Shown in pieces: positions 13,708 through 22,463 of a DNA stretch of 64,000 bases. The first letter of the stretch is position 1, and each line of letters starts with the position of its first letter. The position numbers and the translations under genes are program-made. The notes beneath the pieces are model-generated. The model was not told where the DNA came from. It worked only from the letters and a program-made list of their open reading frames with translations, and did no database searches. The DNA comes from Spirochaetae bacterium HGW-Spirochaetae-2. GTDB lineage: Bacteria > Spirochaetota > Spirochaetia > Sphaerochaetales > Sphaerochaetaceae. The stretch lies in the NCBI GenBank assembly GCA_002839355.1, contig PGXW01000007.1, positions 1 through 64,000 on the forward strand. Direction: 5' to 3'.

Positions 13708-15210
13708 ATGAAAATGCATTACAGGCTAAATAAATATGCTTTACTGAGAGAAGCATTGCGTGAATTTAATACAGAATTGGATTTATTTCTGAGACCACTT
13801 GAATGCTCAAGAAATGACGAAATTAGAGAATGGAGTATTTTTAGAATATCTCCATTTACTTCCGAAGAATTAATTAGTAAATATTCGCCGGAAGAGATGA
13901 AACAACTCTGTATAGAAATCGATAATGAAATATCTTCGGAAGAATGCTTAGATGTGTTCGAAGGAAATGATAAAAGCGTATATGAATTTGCGTTTGAATA
14001 TTTTAAAGAAAGTAGCTCCTGGAAGGAATTCAAATTGAACAAAGGAGAAAAATGGCAAGAACTCGAAGAAAATATTAAGTCAGGGAATTGGAGGTATTGT
14101 ATCAGGTTATTATCGAATGTGATTGGATATTTACCATCAACTATAACTCAAGTTAGCAGAGTAGCTGACATCGTCCCAGTAAACGAGATGGAAAAAGAAT
14201 TGTTGAGTCTTGAAGATGTTCAAAGCCTACAAAATTATCGTGATAAAATATTCGCCTCGCGCTTCTTTGATTCCAAGTCTACTTTGTCTGGAAAATCATT
14301 ACCAATAGATAGTTTAAAAGCAAGAAAGAATGCCAAAATAATATTTTTTTATTTTTATGGCAAACTTATTGATTCTCTCAGCTTAGCTGTAAAAGACCAT
14401 GTACTATTTATAGAAGAAATTATCGGTCAATATTGGGAAATAATAAAAAGTAAGAAAAAAAGAACTACATATAATGATGAATGGGGAGTACAACATGAGG
14501 AGGGCTGGATTAAAGAATTGGAATATTTTATAGAGAGGGTTGTTAGTCCTCGAGTAGTTGTTGATGATGATTTAATCTATCGATTAGGAGTGGATGAGTG
14601 GTGTTTATGGTTACTAAAACCTGATTACCCAGAGGAGGAGTTTATAATGAGCCTCTCGCTGGCACCACCGGAGGATATTGAAAATCGGCTCACAAATTCA
14701 CAGTATTTTGATAATTTGCAGTACTATAAAAATAAATGGCTTGTTTCATTAAGCAAGGTAATAATTGAGGTTAGGTTATTATCGGAGAGGACAAATCATG
14801 AGAATGAAAAAGTTGCAGAAAAAGAGGGGAATGCCCGTGGTGATTTAGTAGATGAGAATGTAGATGAAGAATCTGAATATAAGAATATAGGAGTCGAATA
14901 TGAATTTTTCGTCAAGGATTTACTCGAAGCAAATGATTATAAAATCGAATTAACCCCAACTACAGGTGATCAAGGTGTTGACATAATTGCAATTCGAAAT
15001 GGGAAAAAAATTGCAATTCAATGTAAGTCCTATTCTAGTTTGGTTGGTAATACTGCTATACAGGAAGTAATTTCAGGAAAGCTATTTTATGATTGTGAAA
15101 TAGCTTGCGTGATTACCAATTCATCATTTACTCGTTCTGCAATGCAATTAGCCAATAAAGCTGGAGTAATTCTTTGTTCGTATAATGACCTAAGACCATT
15201 AATTTTATAA
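13708..15210 (+). CDS. Mrr-type restriction endonuclease-like protein with unknown N-terminal region
   Basis: A 500-residue protein. The last 107 residues (about 394-500) form an Mrr_cat domain: 'YEFFVKDLLEANDY', 'TTGDQGVDIIA' with the catalytic Asp, and 'IAIQCKSY' as the QxK motif. 'GVILCSYNDL' closes the fold. The first 390 residues are long, charged and helical, with no recognised domain; they may recognise the target or sense infection. The coding sequence is strikingly A/T-rich relative to its neighbours, so it probably arrived separately. No methyltransferase is encoded nearby, which points to a type IV (modified-DNA) enzyme or an abortive-infection effector. Confidence 0.8.
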   Translation: MKMHYRLNKYALLREALREFNTELDLFLRPLECSRNDEIREWSIFRISPFTSEELISKYSPEEMKQLCIEIDNEISSEECLDVFEGNDKSVYEFAFEYFKESSSWKEFKLNKGEKWQELEENIKSGNWRYCIRLLSNVIGYLPSTITQVSRVADIVPVNEMEKELLSLEDVQSLQNYRDKIFASRFFDSKSTLSGKSLPIDSLKARKNAKIIFFYFYGKLIDSLSLAVKDHVLFIEEIIGQYWEIIKSKKKRTTYNDEWGVQHEEGWIKELEYFIERVVSPRVVVDDDLIYRLGVDEWCLWLLKPDYPEEEFIMSLSLAPPEDIENRLTNSQYFDNLQYYKNKWLVSLSKVIIEVRLLSERTNHENEKVAEKEGNARGDLVDENVDEESEYKNIGVEYEFFVKDLLEANDYKIELTPTTGDQGVDIIAIRNGKKIAIQCKSYSSLVGNTAIQEVISGKLFYDCEIACVITNSSFTRSAMQLANKAGVILCSYNDLRPLIL

Positions 15211-15261
15211 AAATTTTTTACCATTGCAAAGAAACTATTATGCGAAAAAAAGTTAAGAATA

Positions 15262-15492
15262 ATATCAACCGATGGTATCATTTTCTTAGTGATGGAATCC
15301 CCGTGATTCTCTAGCCATGTCTGTAAGAAGTTATGATTCTTTACGGTGTGATTAGCGAAATCATCTGTGACAATATCTACAATGGCACTACTTTTAAACA
15401 AGAATGGTAAAGAACGGTTGATTGGTCGTTCGACGGTCAACCAAATTGGCTAGTATTTGATAAATGGAAGACTCAAGACGGGCTCCTTTTAG
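15262..15492 (+). pseudogene. Decayed copy of the 12966 NUMOD-like gene
   Basis: The DNA matches 12990-13185 along its length: TTTCTTAGTGATGGAA against TTTCTCAAGGATGGAA-type sequence, then TTACGGTGTGATTAGC..AAATCATC, and CTACTTTTAAACAAGAATGG, but with several in-frame stops and frameshifts. Even the GGCTCCTTTT of the terminator is kept. The copy and its parent flank the Mrr-type gene. This may reflect the insertion event that brought the nuclease. Confidence 0.65.
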
Positions 15493-15674
15493 TAGCGAAA
15501 ACCCTGAAAATCTCCAGTTTCTCCCCGTAAAAAATTGCTAAAAATCAATCTCTTTATATCTATAAAAACCATCAAATAGTAATTTTTTTGCCTATTAGTT
15601 TATAGGAATAATTTGCCATATAAGAACACTAAAATAGGTCGTATTAGAAGTCGTAAAAAAGTCGAAAAATTGCC

Positions 15675-15704
15675 TTGACTACTTATGATATATACTGTTA
15701 TCAT
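15675..15704 (+). promoter_or_regulatory. Promoter of candidate small RNA
   Basis: TTGACT (15675-15680), 18-bp spacer, extended -10 TGT-TATCAT (15699-15704). No gene with a start codon follows; three hairpins and a terminator do. Confidence 0.55.
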
Positions 15705-15710
15705 GTGCTT

Positions 15711-15795
15711 AACAGATTTGGTAAAAGCTCGTTGAGCTATATAAAATTATGACACTTTTTGATAGTGTTTGACTTTTGCTGAAAAGCAATTTTTT
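15711..15795 (+). ncRNA. Candidate small RNA, about 85 nt
   Basis: After the 15675 promoter come three hairpins: AGCTC-GTT-GAGCT (15726-15738), ACACT-N7-AGTGT (15752-15768), and TTGCT-GAAA-AGCAA (15776-15789) followed by six T. The last is a compact rho-independent terminator. No ORF of note fits inside. It sits between the decayed HTH gene and the attachment site, at the edge of the element. Confidence 0.55.
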
Positions 15796-15803
15796 CATTT
15801 TGA

Positions 15804-15851
15804 GGTGCTAGTGGGCGAGAGCTTGTGCTGGTTCAAGTCCAGTCTGCCGCA
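15804..15851 (+). other. 3' half of a class II tRNA gene, right attachment site (attR)
   Basis: The T arm GCTGG-TTCAAGT-CCAGT is at 15827-15843, the 3' acceptor strand CTGCCGC at 15844-15850, and discriminator A at 15851. A long variable-arm-like hairpin (GGGC-GAGA-GCTT) precedes it, as in tRNA-Leu or tRNA-Ser; Leu is more likely. There is no 5' acceptor GCGGCAG or anticodon arm upstream. Phage integration restores the tRNA at one end and leaves such a fragment at the other, so the intact gene should be left of this window. Confidence 0.75.
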
Positions 15852-15859
15852 ACTACATA

Positions 15860-15900
15860 GACCCTTTCGTAGTATTAATTTACTTCGAAGGGGTTTTCTT
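15860..15900 (+). terminator. Terminator after tRNA fragment
   Basis: ACCCTTTCGTAG pairs imperfectly with CTTCGAAGGGGT around TATTAATTTA, followed by TTTTCTTTTT. It was probably the terminator of the original tRNA gene. Confidence 0.55.
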
Positions 15901-15973
15901 TTTATTCGTTGTTCCTACCCCTTCTCAAAATGATTGCATCAAAAATCGCATCAATTTGGTTTGGAGGTACAGC

Positions 15974-16086
15974 TTGAAACATGAATTTACCATCACAAAG
16001 GTTACTGGGGAAAGGGACCGTGAAATGCTCCCTCTCCCGAGCGAGTTCAGGAAATGCAAGTTAAAGAATTGACACCTTGCATTTCC
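15974..16086 (+). repeat. Dispersed structured repeat, copy A, with adjoining inverted repeat
   Basis: The core at 16009-16050 (AAAGGGACC-TG-ATG-TC, then CTCTCCCGAGCGAGT-CAGG) recurs at 29100-29142. Both copies also share GAAACATG upstream. The core folds as a hairpin of about 14 bp with a GAA-type loop. Next to it GGAAATGCAAG (16050-16060) and CTTGCATTTCC (16076-16086) form a perfect 11-bp inverted repeat, between the attachment site and the pepF stop. Confidence 0.55.
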
Positions 16087-16096
16087 GGGTACGTTC

Positions 16097-17911
16097 TTAC
16101 ATAACCAGCGATTCGAACTTGTCGAGCAATCCCGCGAATGCCTCCAGAGCCTTTGAGACAGGTTCCGGAGTAGACATGTCCACACCCGCCAACCGTAGCG
16201 ATTCCATGGGATACCGTGAGCCACCCGATTGCAGGAACGCAAGATAACGGTCGCGGTCCTCGGCAGCCCCGTGCATGACCTTGTCGGCCAACGCGATTGC
16301 GGCACTGATTCCGGTAGCGTATTTGTAGACATAGAAGGCCCGATAGAAATGGGGAATCCTCAAACCTTCCATATCGCTGGCTTTTGAGAATACCACGTTG
16401 GGACCGAAATAGGTCTTCAGCAACTTCCGGTAGGTGGAACGCAAGGAATCGACCGTTATGGGCTCGCCTTGTTCGACCTGGCGGTGCACCAGCATCTCAT
16501 ACTCGGCGAACATGGTCTGCCGGAACAACGTCGCCACGACATCGTCTATCTGTTTGCCCAGGACATAGGCAGCCATCTCCTTGCTGTCGGCATGCCGCAA
16601 CAAATGGTCGGCAAGCAATTGCTCGTTGAATGTGGAGGCCACCTCGGCTTCGAAGATCGTATAGTCGTAGGAAGGGAAGGGGTTGTTCCTCGCGCTGTAG
16701 TAGGAGTGCATGGAATGCCCACCCTCATGAGCCAAGGTGAACACATCCCGCAGGACATCCTCCTGATAGTTCATGAGGATATAGGGAAGTCCGCTGTAGA
16801 TTCCCGAAGAGAATGCACCCGACCGCTTGCCCTTGTTCTCGTACTTGTCCACCCACCGGGCAGAAGTCAGCCCTTCGCGCAACGTGGCCACATAGTCGAT
16901 GCCCAAAGGAGACAGTGCGGCGCAGATCACATCGACCGCCTCGTCGTAGGAGTGTGTCACCTCGATACCCTTGACCAGTGGAACATACACATCGTAGTGC
17001 GCAAGCTTGTCCAATCCCAGCATACGTCGCCGGATATCGTAGTAGCGGTGCAGCTGGGGCAATGCCGAATGCACAGCCGCGATCAAGTTATCATACACCG
17101 AACCATCCACATTGTCGGGAAACAGGAACATGGACCTCGAATCGGGATACGAGCGGACCTTGGCCCTGAACAGATCCTGCTTCACACTCGCATCGTACAG
17201 ATTGGCCAAGACATGCTTGTGTCCCTCGAACACCCGATAGAATTTCCGATAGGTACGTTCACGGACCTTCCGATCCGGGTTCTGCAGCAGATATCCATAC
17301 GTGCTCTGGGTCAAGGGAACCATACCCTCTGCAGTCCTGATGGATCCGAAATTGAAATCGACATTGGTCAATGCCCCGAATGTCTCGTGCGCCTTGTTGG
17401 CAACCTCTCCCTGGAGAGCCATGATCTTCTCTTCATCCGGTCCCAACACATGGGGCTTGAAGCGCAGCATCTTCTCCACCATGATCCGGTAGTCGGCGAA
17501 TCCAGGCTGTTCCAACCAGGAGGCTATTGTCCCCGTATCGACAGCAAGAATCTCGGGCTCGATGAAACTGGTTGCGGCGGAGAACCGTGTCATGATCCGG
17601 TTGGAGATACTTTGCCGACGTTGGTTGGCCGAATCGCTGCCATCGGCAGCGTGCAACAGGAATGCATATTGCATGACCCGTTCGGCAATCTGTCCGTTCG
17701 TAGACATCCAGGTGACCACTTCGAGCAACGACTCGGCACCATCGGCGACGTGCCCCTTGAAACGGGACGACTCTTCCAGAGCCTCTTCGATACGGTTGCA
17801 ATCCTGTTCCCAGGCCTTCTCATCGATATAGAGTGCGCTGAGATCCCACGTGTCCTGTACGGCGACGTGTTTCCTCTCCGGTATGGTTTTCTTCGGTGTA
17901 TCAGCAGACAT
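16097..17911 (-). CDS. pepF: Oligoendopeptidase F (M3B family)
   Basis: A 604-residue metallopeptidase. The HEGGH zinc motif is present in 'TLAHEGGHSMHSYY', with the downstream Glu in 'IFEAEVASTFNEQLL' and the late 'LRIPHFYRAFYVYKYATGISAA' (in part) characteristic of PepF. It degrades peptides of roughly 7-17 residues in the cytoplasm. I place the start at 17911, where AGGAGG is well spaced, rather than a longer frame that would invade rdgB. The start region overlaps the end of rdgB by about 11 bp, so the two are probably co-transcribed. Confidence 0.9.
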   Translation of the reverse strand: MSADTPKKTIPERKHVAVQDTWDLSALYIDEKAWEQDCNRIEEALEESSRFKGHVADGAESLLEVVTWMSTNGQIAERVMQYAFLLHAADGSDSANQRRQSISNRIMTRFSAATSFIEPEILAVDTGTIASWLEQPGFADYRIMVEKMLRFKPHVLGPDEEKIMALQGEVANKAHETFGALTNVDFNFGSIRTAEGMVPLTQSTYGYLLQNPDRKVRERTYRKFYRVFEGHKHVLANLYDASVKQDLFRAKVRSYPDSRSMFLFPDNVDGSVYDNLIAAVHSALPQLHRYYDIRRRMLGLDKLAHYDVYVPLVKGIEVTHSYDEAVDVICAALSPLGIDYVATLREGLTSARWVDKYENKGKRSGAFSSGIYSGLPYILMNYQEDVLRDVFTLAHEGGHSMHSYYSARNNPFPSYDYTIFEAEVASTFNEQLLADHLLRHADSKEMAAYVLGKQIDDVVATLFRQTMFAEYEMLVHRQVEQGEPITVDSLRSTYRKLLKTYFGPNVVFSKASDMEGLRIPHFYRAFYVYKYATGISAAIALADKVMHGAAEDRDRYLAFLQSGGSRYPMESLRLAGVDMSTPEPVSKALEAFAGLLDKFESLVM

Positions 17912-18521
17912 GAAAAACCTCCTTCTGCTCAATGGTGTCCAGGATCGCAAGCATGCTCCGTGCAGCAAGACCCCTATGGCTTATGGCATTCTTTTCCGTA
18001 TCGGTAAGCTCTGCCATGGTCCTATCCGTTTCTCCAATCAGGAATACCGGGTCGTACCCGAATCCTCCATCGCCGAACGGCTTGTCGGCGATATAGCCTT
18101 CGACCGTTTCCTGTACGACATAGCGGCGATAGGGCGATACCACCAGTGCCATGGCACAGACAAACCGTGCGGTACGCAGGTGCCGGGGAACCTGTTTCAG
18201 GTTGTCCAAAAGATACCGGTTCTTTTCGGTCGAGTCCAAGGTACTTCCAAAAACATCAGTACCATATCGTGCGCTGAATATACCTGGGGCACCGTCCAAC
18301 GCATCCACAACCAGACCGGAATCATCGGCTATCGAAGGTTTGCCGGTGAGGTTGAACAGATGGTCCGCTTTTCCGAGCGCATTTCCGATGAATGTCGGTT
18401 CGGTCTCGTCGAATGAGAATTCCAGGCCGAAATCCTTTGGCATGGAAATTTCATGGGGAATCAGCAACGATGCCATTTCAAGGCGCTTATGGGTATTTTG
18501 GGATGCGAATAGGAGTATCAT
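17901..18521 (-). CDS. rdgB: XTP/dITP diphosphatase (HAM1/RdgB)
   Basis: A 206-residue enzyme. Begins 'ILLFASQNTHKRLEM', the SxNxxK signature; 'SIADDSGLVVDALDGAPGIFSARYG' (in part), 'GFGYDPVF' and 'SHRGLAARSM' are all diagnostic. It removes pyrophosphate from non-canonical purine nucleotides such as dITP and XTP, sanitising the pool. It lies between the sigma-like gene (18 bp upstream) and pepF. Confidence 0.93.
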   Translation of the reverse strand: MILLFASQNTHKRLEMASLLIPHEISMPKDFGLEFSFDETEPTFIGNALGKADHLFNLTGKPSIADDSGLVVDALDGAPGIFSARYGTDVFGSTLDSTEKNRYLLDNLKQVPRHLRTARFVCAMALVVSPYRRYVVQETVEGYIADKPFGDGGFGYDPVFLIGETDRTMAELTDTEKNAISHRGLAARSMLAILDTIEQKEVFHVC

Positions 18522-18539
18522 AGTAGGAACATAGCTGAT

Positions 18540-19487
18540 TTACCCGGAACCGTCCATAATCCCATCGAGGAAACTGCGGATTGTGGACAAACCCGAATCG
18601 ACAGTACCTTTTGGAATCCCGCTCAACAAGGCTAGTTGGCGGTGCGTAATGGAATTCGGACGATCCTGCACTTCCTTGCACCGTTCCTTGAAATAGCGAT
18701 CCTCATAGGCATAATGTCTGCGCAGCGGATCGAGGAAGAGCGGGTCGGCATGGTACGATTCCAGCATCGCCAGTTCCCGATGGTAGAACATCTTCCGACA
18801 GAAATGCATATTCCTGATACCGGCAAGATGACGGGTCCGCTCGCGTTTGTCCACCGAGCATTCATGGGCTCCCGATATGAGTCTAGCCAATTCCTGCTCA
18901 CCCATCCCTAGGTATTCGGCCAAGAAGGCTATATGCTGTGCACTGAGGGCATCGCAACTGAGTAGAATCAAATGGATGAACCGTCGACGGAAAATCTTGC
19001 TGCGCTTGATCTTCTGTCGGACCAGTTCACTGGCTTTTGTCTCAGTCGACCAATTCAGCTCGGGGTTTGCTTCAACCCTGGTCGCTTCCAACACTTCATA
19101 GGGATAGGGGGAGTCGGAAGCGAAACAATCGTCGATATCATTGATAGGGGAGAATTCATACCATATCCTACGCTCGTTACGTTTCTTTCGCTTGAGGAAA
19201 CACTTGGTCTGCAGGTATGCGATTTTCCGCAGATACAGATCGAACGAGATCCTGTCGTATCGGAATGTCCGGATCATGGTGGGGATGCGCGGAGCGATAT
19301 AGATAAGCAGCTCGGATGCATCCTCTTCCTTCAACATTCGGATTTTTACCGGATAGGTATAGAAGAAAATATGACAGGTGTTGACAAGAGAGCGAAAAAG
19401 CTTGTTCCTCCGAACTTGGTCCCGTTTGTCCTTTGATTTGAGCAACTGTTGATATAACAGAACTTTGCGAGTCAAATCCGTGCTCAT
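18540..19487 (-). CDS. Sigma-factor-like protein
   Basis: A 315-residue protein after AAGGAGGTACGGCC. The N-terminal third ('EEDASELLIYIAPRIPTMIRTFRYDRISFDLYLRKIAYLQTKCFLKRKKR' in part) resembles sigma region 2, with acidic/hydrophobic helices then a basic helix. The end 'SGIPKGTVDSGLSTIRSFL' resembles sigma region 4.2 ('GTVKSRL...'). The middle is unfamiliar. I infer a divergent sigma-70-type or sigma-like regulator; without a profile search this remains tentative. Basic, no membrane segment. It precedes rdgB by 18 bp. Confidence 0.45.
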   Translation of the reverse strand: MSTDLTRKVLLYQQLLKSKDKRDQVRRNKLFRSLVNTCHIFFYTYPVKIRMLKEEDASELLIYIAPRIPTMIRTFRYDRISFDLYLRKIAYLQTKCFLKRKKRNERRIWYEFSPINDIDDCFASDSPYPYEVLEATRVEANPELNWSTETKASELVRQKIKRSKIFRRRFIHLILLSCDALSAQHIAFLAEYLGMGEQELARLISGAHECSVDKRERTRHLAGIRNMHFCRKMFYHRELAMLESYHADPLFLDPLRRHYAYEDRYFKERCKEVQDRPNSITHRQLALLSGIPKGTVDSGLSTIRSFLDGIMDGSG

Positions 19488-19588
19488 GGCCGTACCTCCT
19501 TACTCTAGTAGGACAACCAGTACGCACAAATTATGCCAAGCTACAATTCCATTACATTGCAATGTTTTTTCAGGAAAGGATTTGCATA

Positions 19589-20572
19589 TCAGTCGAGGAG
19601 ACTTCTCAATATCTCGATCAGTTTTGACTTCAGTTCGGCAAGCGTGCCCTTGACAGTCGCGCCCGCAGCTTTGCGGTGTCCGCCACCACCTAGGCTGGCA
19701 CTGATGGCACCTACATCCAAGGAGGATGCATGGGAAGCCCTGAAACCGATTTCCCACAGGTCTTCTCCCGAGATCTTGAAGTAGAGGACAGCTTCGACAT
19801 CATCGACACTAAGCAAATGTGCATACAACGTATCGGAGGGGCGATCCTTCGATGAGAACTCCTCCAAATCGGAAGGCTCCTCGATTACGCACATGATCCT
19901 GCCTTCAAGCAAAGGCTCGGCCCGTTGCAGCAATCTTCCCAAGAATCGTTGGGAAGCGAAGGTGTTTCCACCTTCCATTCGACTATAGATGTCGTTGGGA
20001 GAAACACCCAATTCGACCAATTCCCCCATGAGCTGGAAGGTCTCCCCCCGATACGGTCCGATGAATTTCAAGAATCCTGTGTCGGTGGCGAGTCCAAAGA
20101 AGATATGGTCTGCGATTTCGTACGTCATCTCGACATCGAGGGCCTTGTACAATTGCATGACGCACAGCGAGGTGGAGAATGATTTGGGAACGATATACGT
20201 CAGGTCCCCGAACTTGGACCCGGAGGCATGGTGGTCGATCGTGAGCAGGGTCAGCCCTTTGATTTCGTCACCAAGATACCCTATCCGATCCAATGTGGAG
20301 CAATCGACCATGACCACGAGCGGATTGCGGTCGTACAACTGCTTGTCCACATGGGGTGCGAACAAAGGTTCGTATTTCTTGATCTCCTTGCGGGAGAAGG
20401 GGCCTGCATTGGCCAGGTGCACCTCCACGCCCAACCGCTGCAACAGTTTCTGCATGGCAATCTGGGAGTGGATGCAATCGCCGTCGGGGCCGACATGGCC
20501 GACCACAACGGCAACCGAACAGCTACGGATCTCGTCGATGATCTTTGGAGATACATCGGGGTAGGTAAACAT
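19589..20572 (-). CDS. nrnA: DHH-family phosphoesterase (NrnA-like)
   Basis: A 327-residue protein. The DHH domain shows 'GHVGPDGDC' (usual form HxxPDGDA), 'MVDCS' and 'TIDHHASG'; the DHHA1 domain ends in 'ASLGGGGHRKAAG'. NrnA-type enzymes degrade nanoRNA and may act on pAp or cyclic dinucleotide products. The start at 20572 has GGAGAATCGGC upstream and follows the clpX stop by 13 bp. A longer frame into clpX is less likely. Confidence 0.85.
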   Translation of the reverse strand: MFTYPDVSPKIIDEIRSCSVAVVVGHVGPDGDCIHSQIAMQKLLQRLGVEVHLANAGPFSRKEIKKYEPLFAPHVDKQLYDRNPLVVMVDCSTLDRIGYLGDEIKGLTLLTIDHHASGSKFGDLTYIVPKSFSTSLCVMQLYKALDVEMTYEIADHIFFGLATDTGFLKFIGPYRGETFQLMGELVELGVSPNDIYSRMEGGNTFASQRFLGRLLQRAEPLLEGRIMCVIEEPSDLEEFSSKDRPSDTLYAHLLSVDDVEAVLYFKISGEDLWEIGFRASHASSLDVGAISASLGGGGHRKAAGATVKGTLAELKSKLIEILRSLLD

Positions 20573-20585
20573 TGCCGATTCTCCG

Positions 20586-21827
20586 TTACGCCGTTTCTGC
20601 CGAATCGATTTCCAGCTCGGGGAGTTTTGCCTTTTCAACCGTATCCCGATTTACTGTGACACGCTTGATCCCCTTGCGGGATGGAATATCGTACATGACC
20701 TCGATCATGATGTTCTCGACAATCGATCGGAGGCCTCGGGCACCGGTCTTCTGTGCAATGGATTTCTCCGCAATCGCTTCGATCGCATCGGGTTTGAAGA
20801 CCAGGTCCACGTCATCCAACTTGAACGAGGCGGTATATTGCCTGATTATGGAATTCTTCGGTTCGGTGATGATCCTCATCAGGTCTTCCTTGTCCAGGTT
20901 GTCCAGGGCGACATGGATGGGAAGACGGCCGATGAACTCGGGAATCAGGCCGAATTTGATCAGGTCGTCGGGATGCAGTTGCTTGAACAACTTGGCCGTG
21001 TCCTTCTCTTGTCCGCCGATTATCGTGGCACCGAAACCCATCTGGTGTGCGGAAACACGCTTTTCGATCACCTTGTCCAGACCGACAAATGCTCCGCCGC
21101 ATATGAACAGGATGTTGCGTGTATTGATCTTGAGCATCTCCTGGTTCGGATGCTTGCGTCCTCCCTGGGGTGGTACGCTGGCATCTGTTCCCTCGATGAT
21201 CTTCAACAGTGCCTGTTGGACACCTTCTCCGGAAACGTCACGTGTAATGGATACGTTCTCGCCCTTCTTGGCAATCTTGTCGATCTCATCGACAAAGACA
21301 ATACCATGTTCGGCAGCCGAAATATCGTCATTCGCATTCTGGATCAATTTGAGCAGGATGTTCTCGACATCCTCACCGACATACCCGGCTTCGGTAAGGG
21401 TAGTGGCATCGGCGATCGCAAATGGGACCTGGAGTTTTTTCGCCAGGGTTTTCGCAAGCAATGTCTTTCCCGTACCGGTCGGGCCGATCATGAGGATGTT
21501 GGACTTGTCCATCTCAAGACCTTCGGCCTTGAACTTCTCCTGGAACTTCACCCGTTTGTAGTGGTTGTACACGGCAACAGACAACACTTTCTTCGCATCG
21601 TCCTGACCGATCACATATTCATCGAGATAATCATGGATCTCTTTCGGGGTTGGGATTACCCCCAGCAGTTCGTCTGGTACCGCACTGGGACTGGGGTCTG
21701 CCTTGAGAATGTCATTGCAGGTGTGGATACAATCCTCACATATCGCTACCCCAGGGCCATCTATCAGTCGTTTCACTTCTTTGGAACTTCGCCCACAGAA
21801 AGAACAGACTTTGCTATTGCGTGCCAT
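20586..21827 (-). CDS. clpX: ATP-dependent Clp protease ATP-binding subunit ClpX
   Basis: A 413-residue AAA+ unfoldase. The N-terminal zinc-binding domain has 'CSFCGRS' and 'CEDCIHTC'. Walker A is 'GPTGTGKT' (about residue 115), Walker B '[11 protein letters not shown]', and the pore and sensor motifs follow ('[19 protein letters not shown]' in part, 'GARGLRS'). It feeds substrates to ClpP, encoded just upstream (1-bp gap). AACATGGCACGC marks the start. Confidence 0.97.
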   Translation of the reverse strand: MARNSKVCSFCGRSSKEVKRLIDGPGVAICEDCIHTCNDILKADPSPSAVPDELLGVIPTPKEIHDYLDEYVIGQDDAKKVLSVAVYNHYKRVKFQEKFKAEGLEMDKSNILMIGPTGTGKTLLAKTLAKKLQVPFAIADATTLTEAGYVGEDVENILLKLIQNANDDISAAEHGIVFVDEIDKIAKKGENVSITRDVSGEGVQQALLKIIEGTDASVPPQGGRKHPNQEMLKINTRNILFICGGAFVGLDKVIEKRVSAHQMGFGATIIGGQEKDTAKLFKQLHPDDLIKFGLIPEFIGRLPIHVALDNLDKEDLMRIITEPKNSIIRQYTASFKLDDVDLVFKPDAIEAIAEKSIAQKTGARGLRSIVENIMIEVMYDIPSRKGIKRVTVNRDTVEKAKLPELEIDSAETA

Positions 21828-21828
21828 G

Positions 21829-22437
21829 TTAACTCCTCTTCATGATATGGTCGGCCAGCCCGTATGAGACAGCCTCGTCGGCAGTGAAGAAGAAATCCCT
21901 CTCCAAGTCCGCGGCTATCGTCTCATAGCTTTTACCCGTGTGTCTTGAGAAGTACTCGATACTCATCTTCTTGATTCTGAGCAATTCACGGGCATGTATC
22001 GCGATATCGGAGACTTGTCCGTTAACGCCGCCCCAAGGCTGGTGGATCATGACCCGTGCGGACGGTAGGATATACCGTTTCCCGGCAGTTCCCGCGGCGA
22101 GCAGCAAAGCTCCCATGGATGCGGCCTGACCGAGACATATGGTTTGGACATCGCTTTTAATATATTGGATCGTATCGTAGATCGCCAAGCCGGCGGTCAC
22201 ACTCCCGCCCGGGCTGTTGATGTACAAGCTGATATCCTTGGTCGGATCCTCGGATTCCAAGAACAACAACTGTGCAACCACCACATTGGCGATGGTTGCG
22301 TTGATTTCTTCCCCGAGAATGATAATTCGGTCCCGCAAGAGCCGTGAGAAAATATCGAATGAACGCTCACCTACGCCCGAGTGTTCTATGACAACCGGAA
22401 CGAGAGATGATTTTGGTTCAGTCCTTTGATCAAGCAT
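21829..22437 (-). CDS. clpP: ATP-dependent Clp protease proteolytic subunit ClpP
   Basis: A 202-residue serine peptidase. The catalytic Ser is in '[13 protein letters not shown]' and His in 'MIHQPWGG'; the Asp lies near 'ERDFFF'. '[19 protein letters not shown]' is the oxyanion loop. It forms the tetradecameric chamber with ClpX. It is located between tig and clpX, the classic tig-clpP-clpX order. Confidence 0.97.
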   Translation of the reverse strand: MLDQRTEPKSSLVPVVIEHSGVGERSFDIFSRLLRDRIIILGEEINATIANVVVAQLLFLESEDPTKDISLYINSPGGSVTAGLAIYDTIQYIKSDVQTICLGQAASMGALLLAAGTAGKRYILPSARVMIHQPWGGVNGQVSDIAIHARELLRIKKMSIEYFSRHTGKSYETIAADLERDFFFTADEAVSYGLADHIMKRS

Positions 22438-22463
22438 GTGTCCCCCATTGAATCCTTTTGGAA

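Larger units (their letters stand above)
1..15851. mobile_element. Integrated phage/plasmid-like element, left end outside window
   Basis: The right boundary is the 3' half of a tRNA gene at 15804-15851, the usual footprint of tyrosine-recombinase integration. The content is accessory: repressor with divergent promoters, ERF annealase, two SSB-type proteins, ArdC-like antirestriction protein, RadC-like protein, a DnaA-box origin and an Mrr-type endonuclease, many joined by ATGA overlaps. No integrase or structural genes are seen, so the remainder is to the left or the element is a satellite or integrative plasmid. The exact left end is unknown, and whether the first gene (16-1311) belongs to it is uncertain. 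Confidence 0.75.

Noticed and set aside
16469-18007. Long open frame (512 codons) opposite pepF
   Set aside because: It is antisense to a clear PepF with conserved HEGGH. Long opposite frames are expected with this codon usage.
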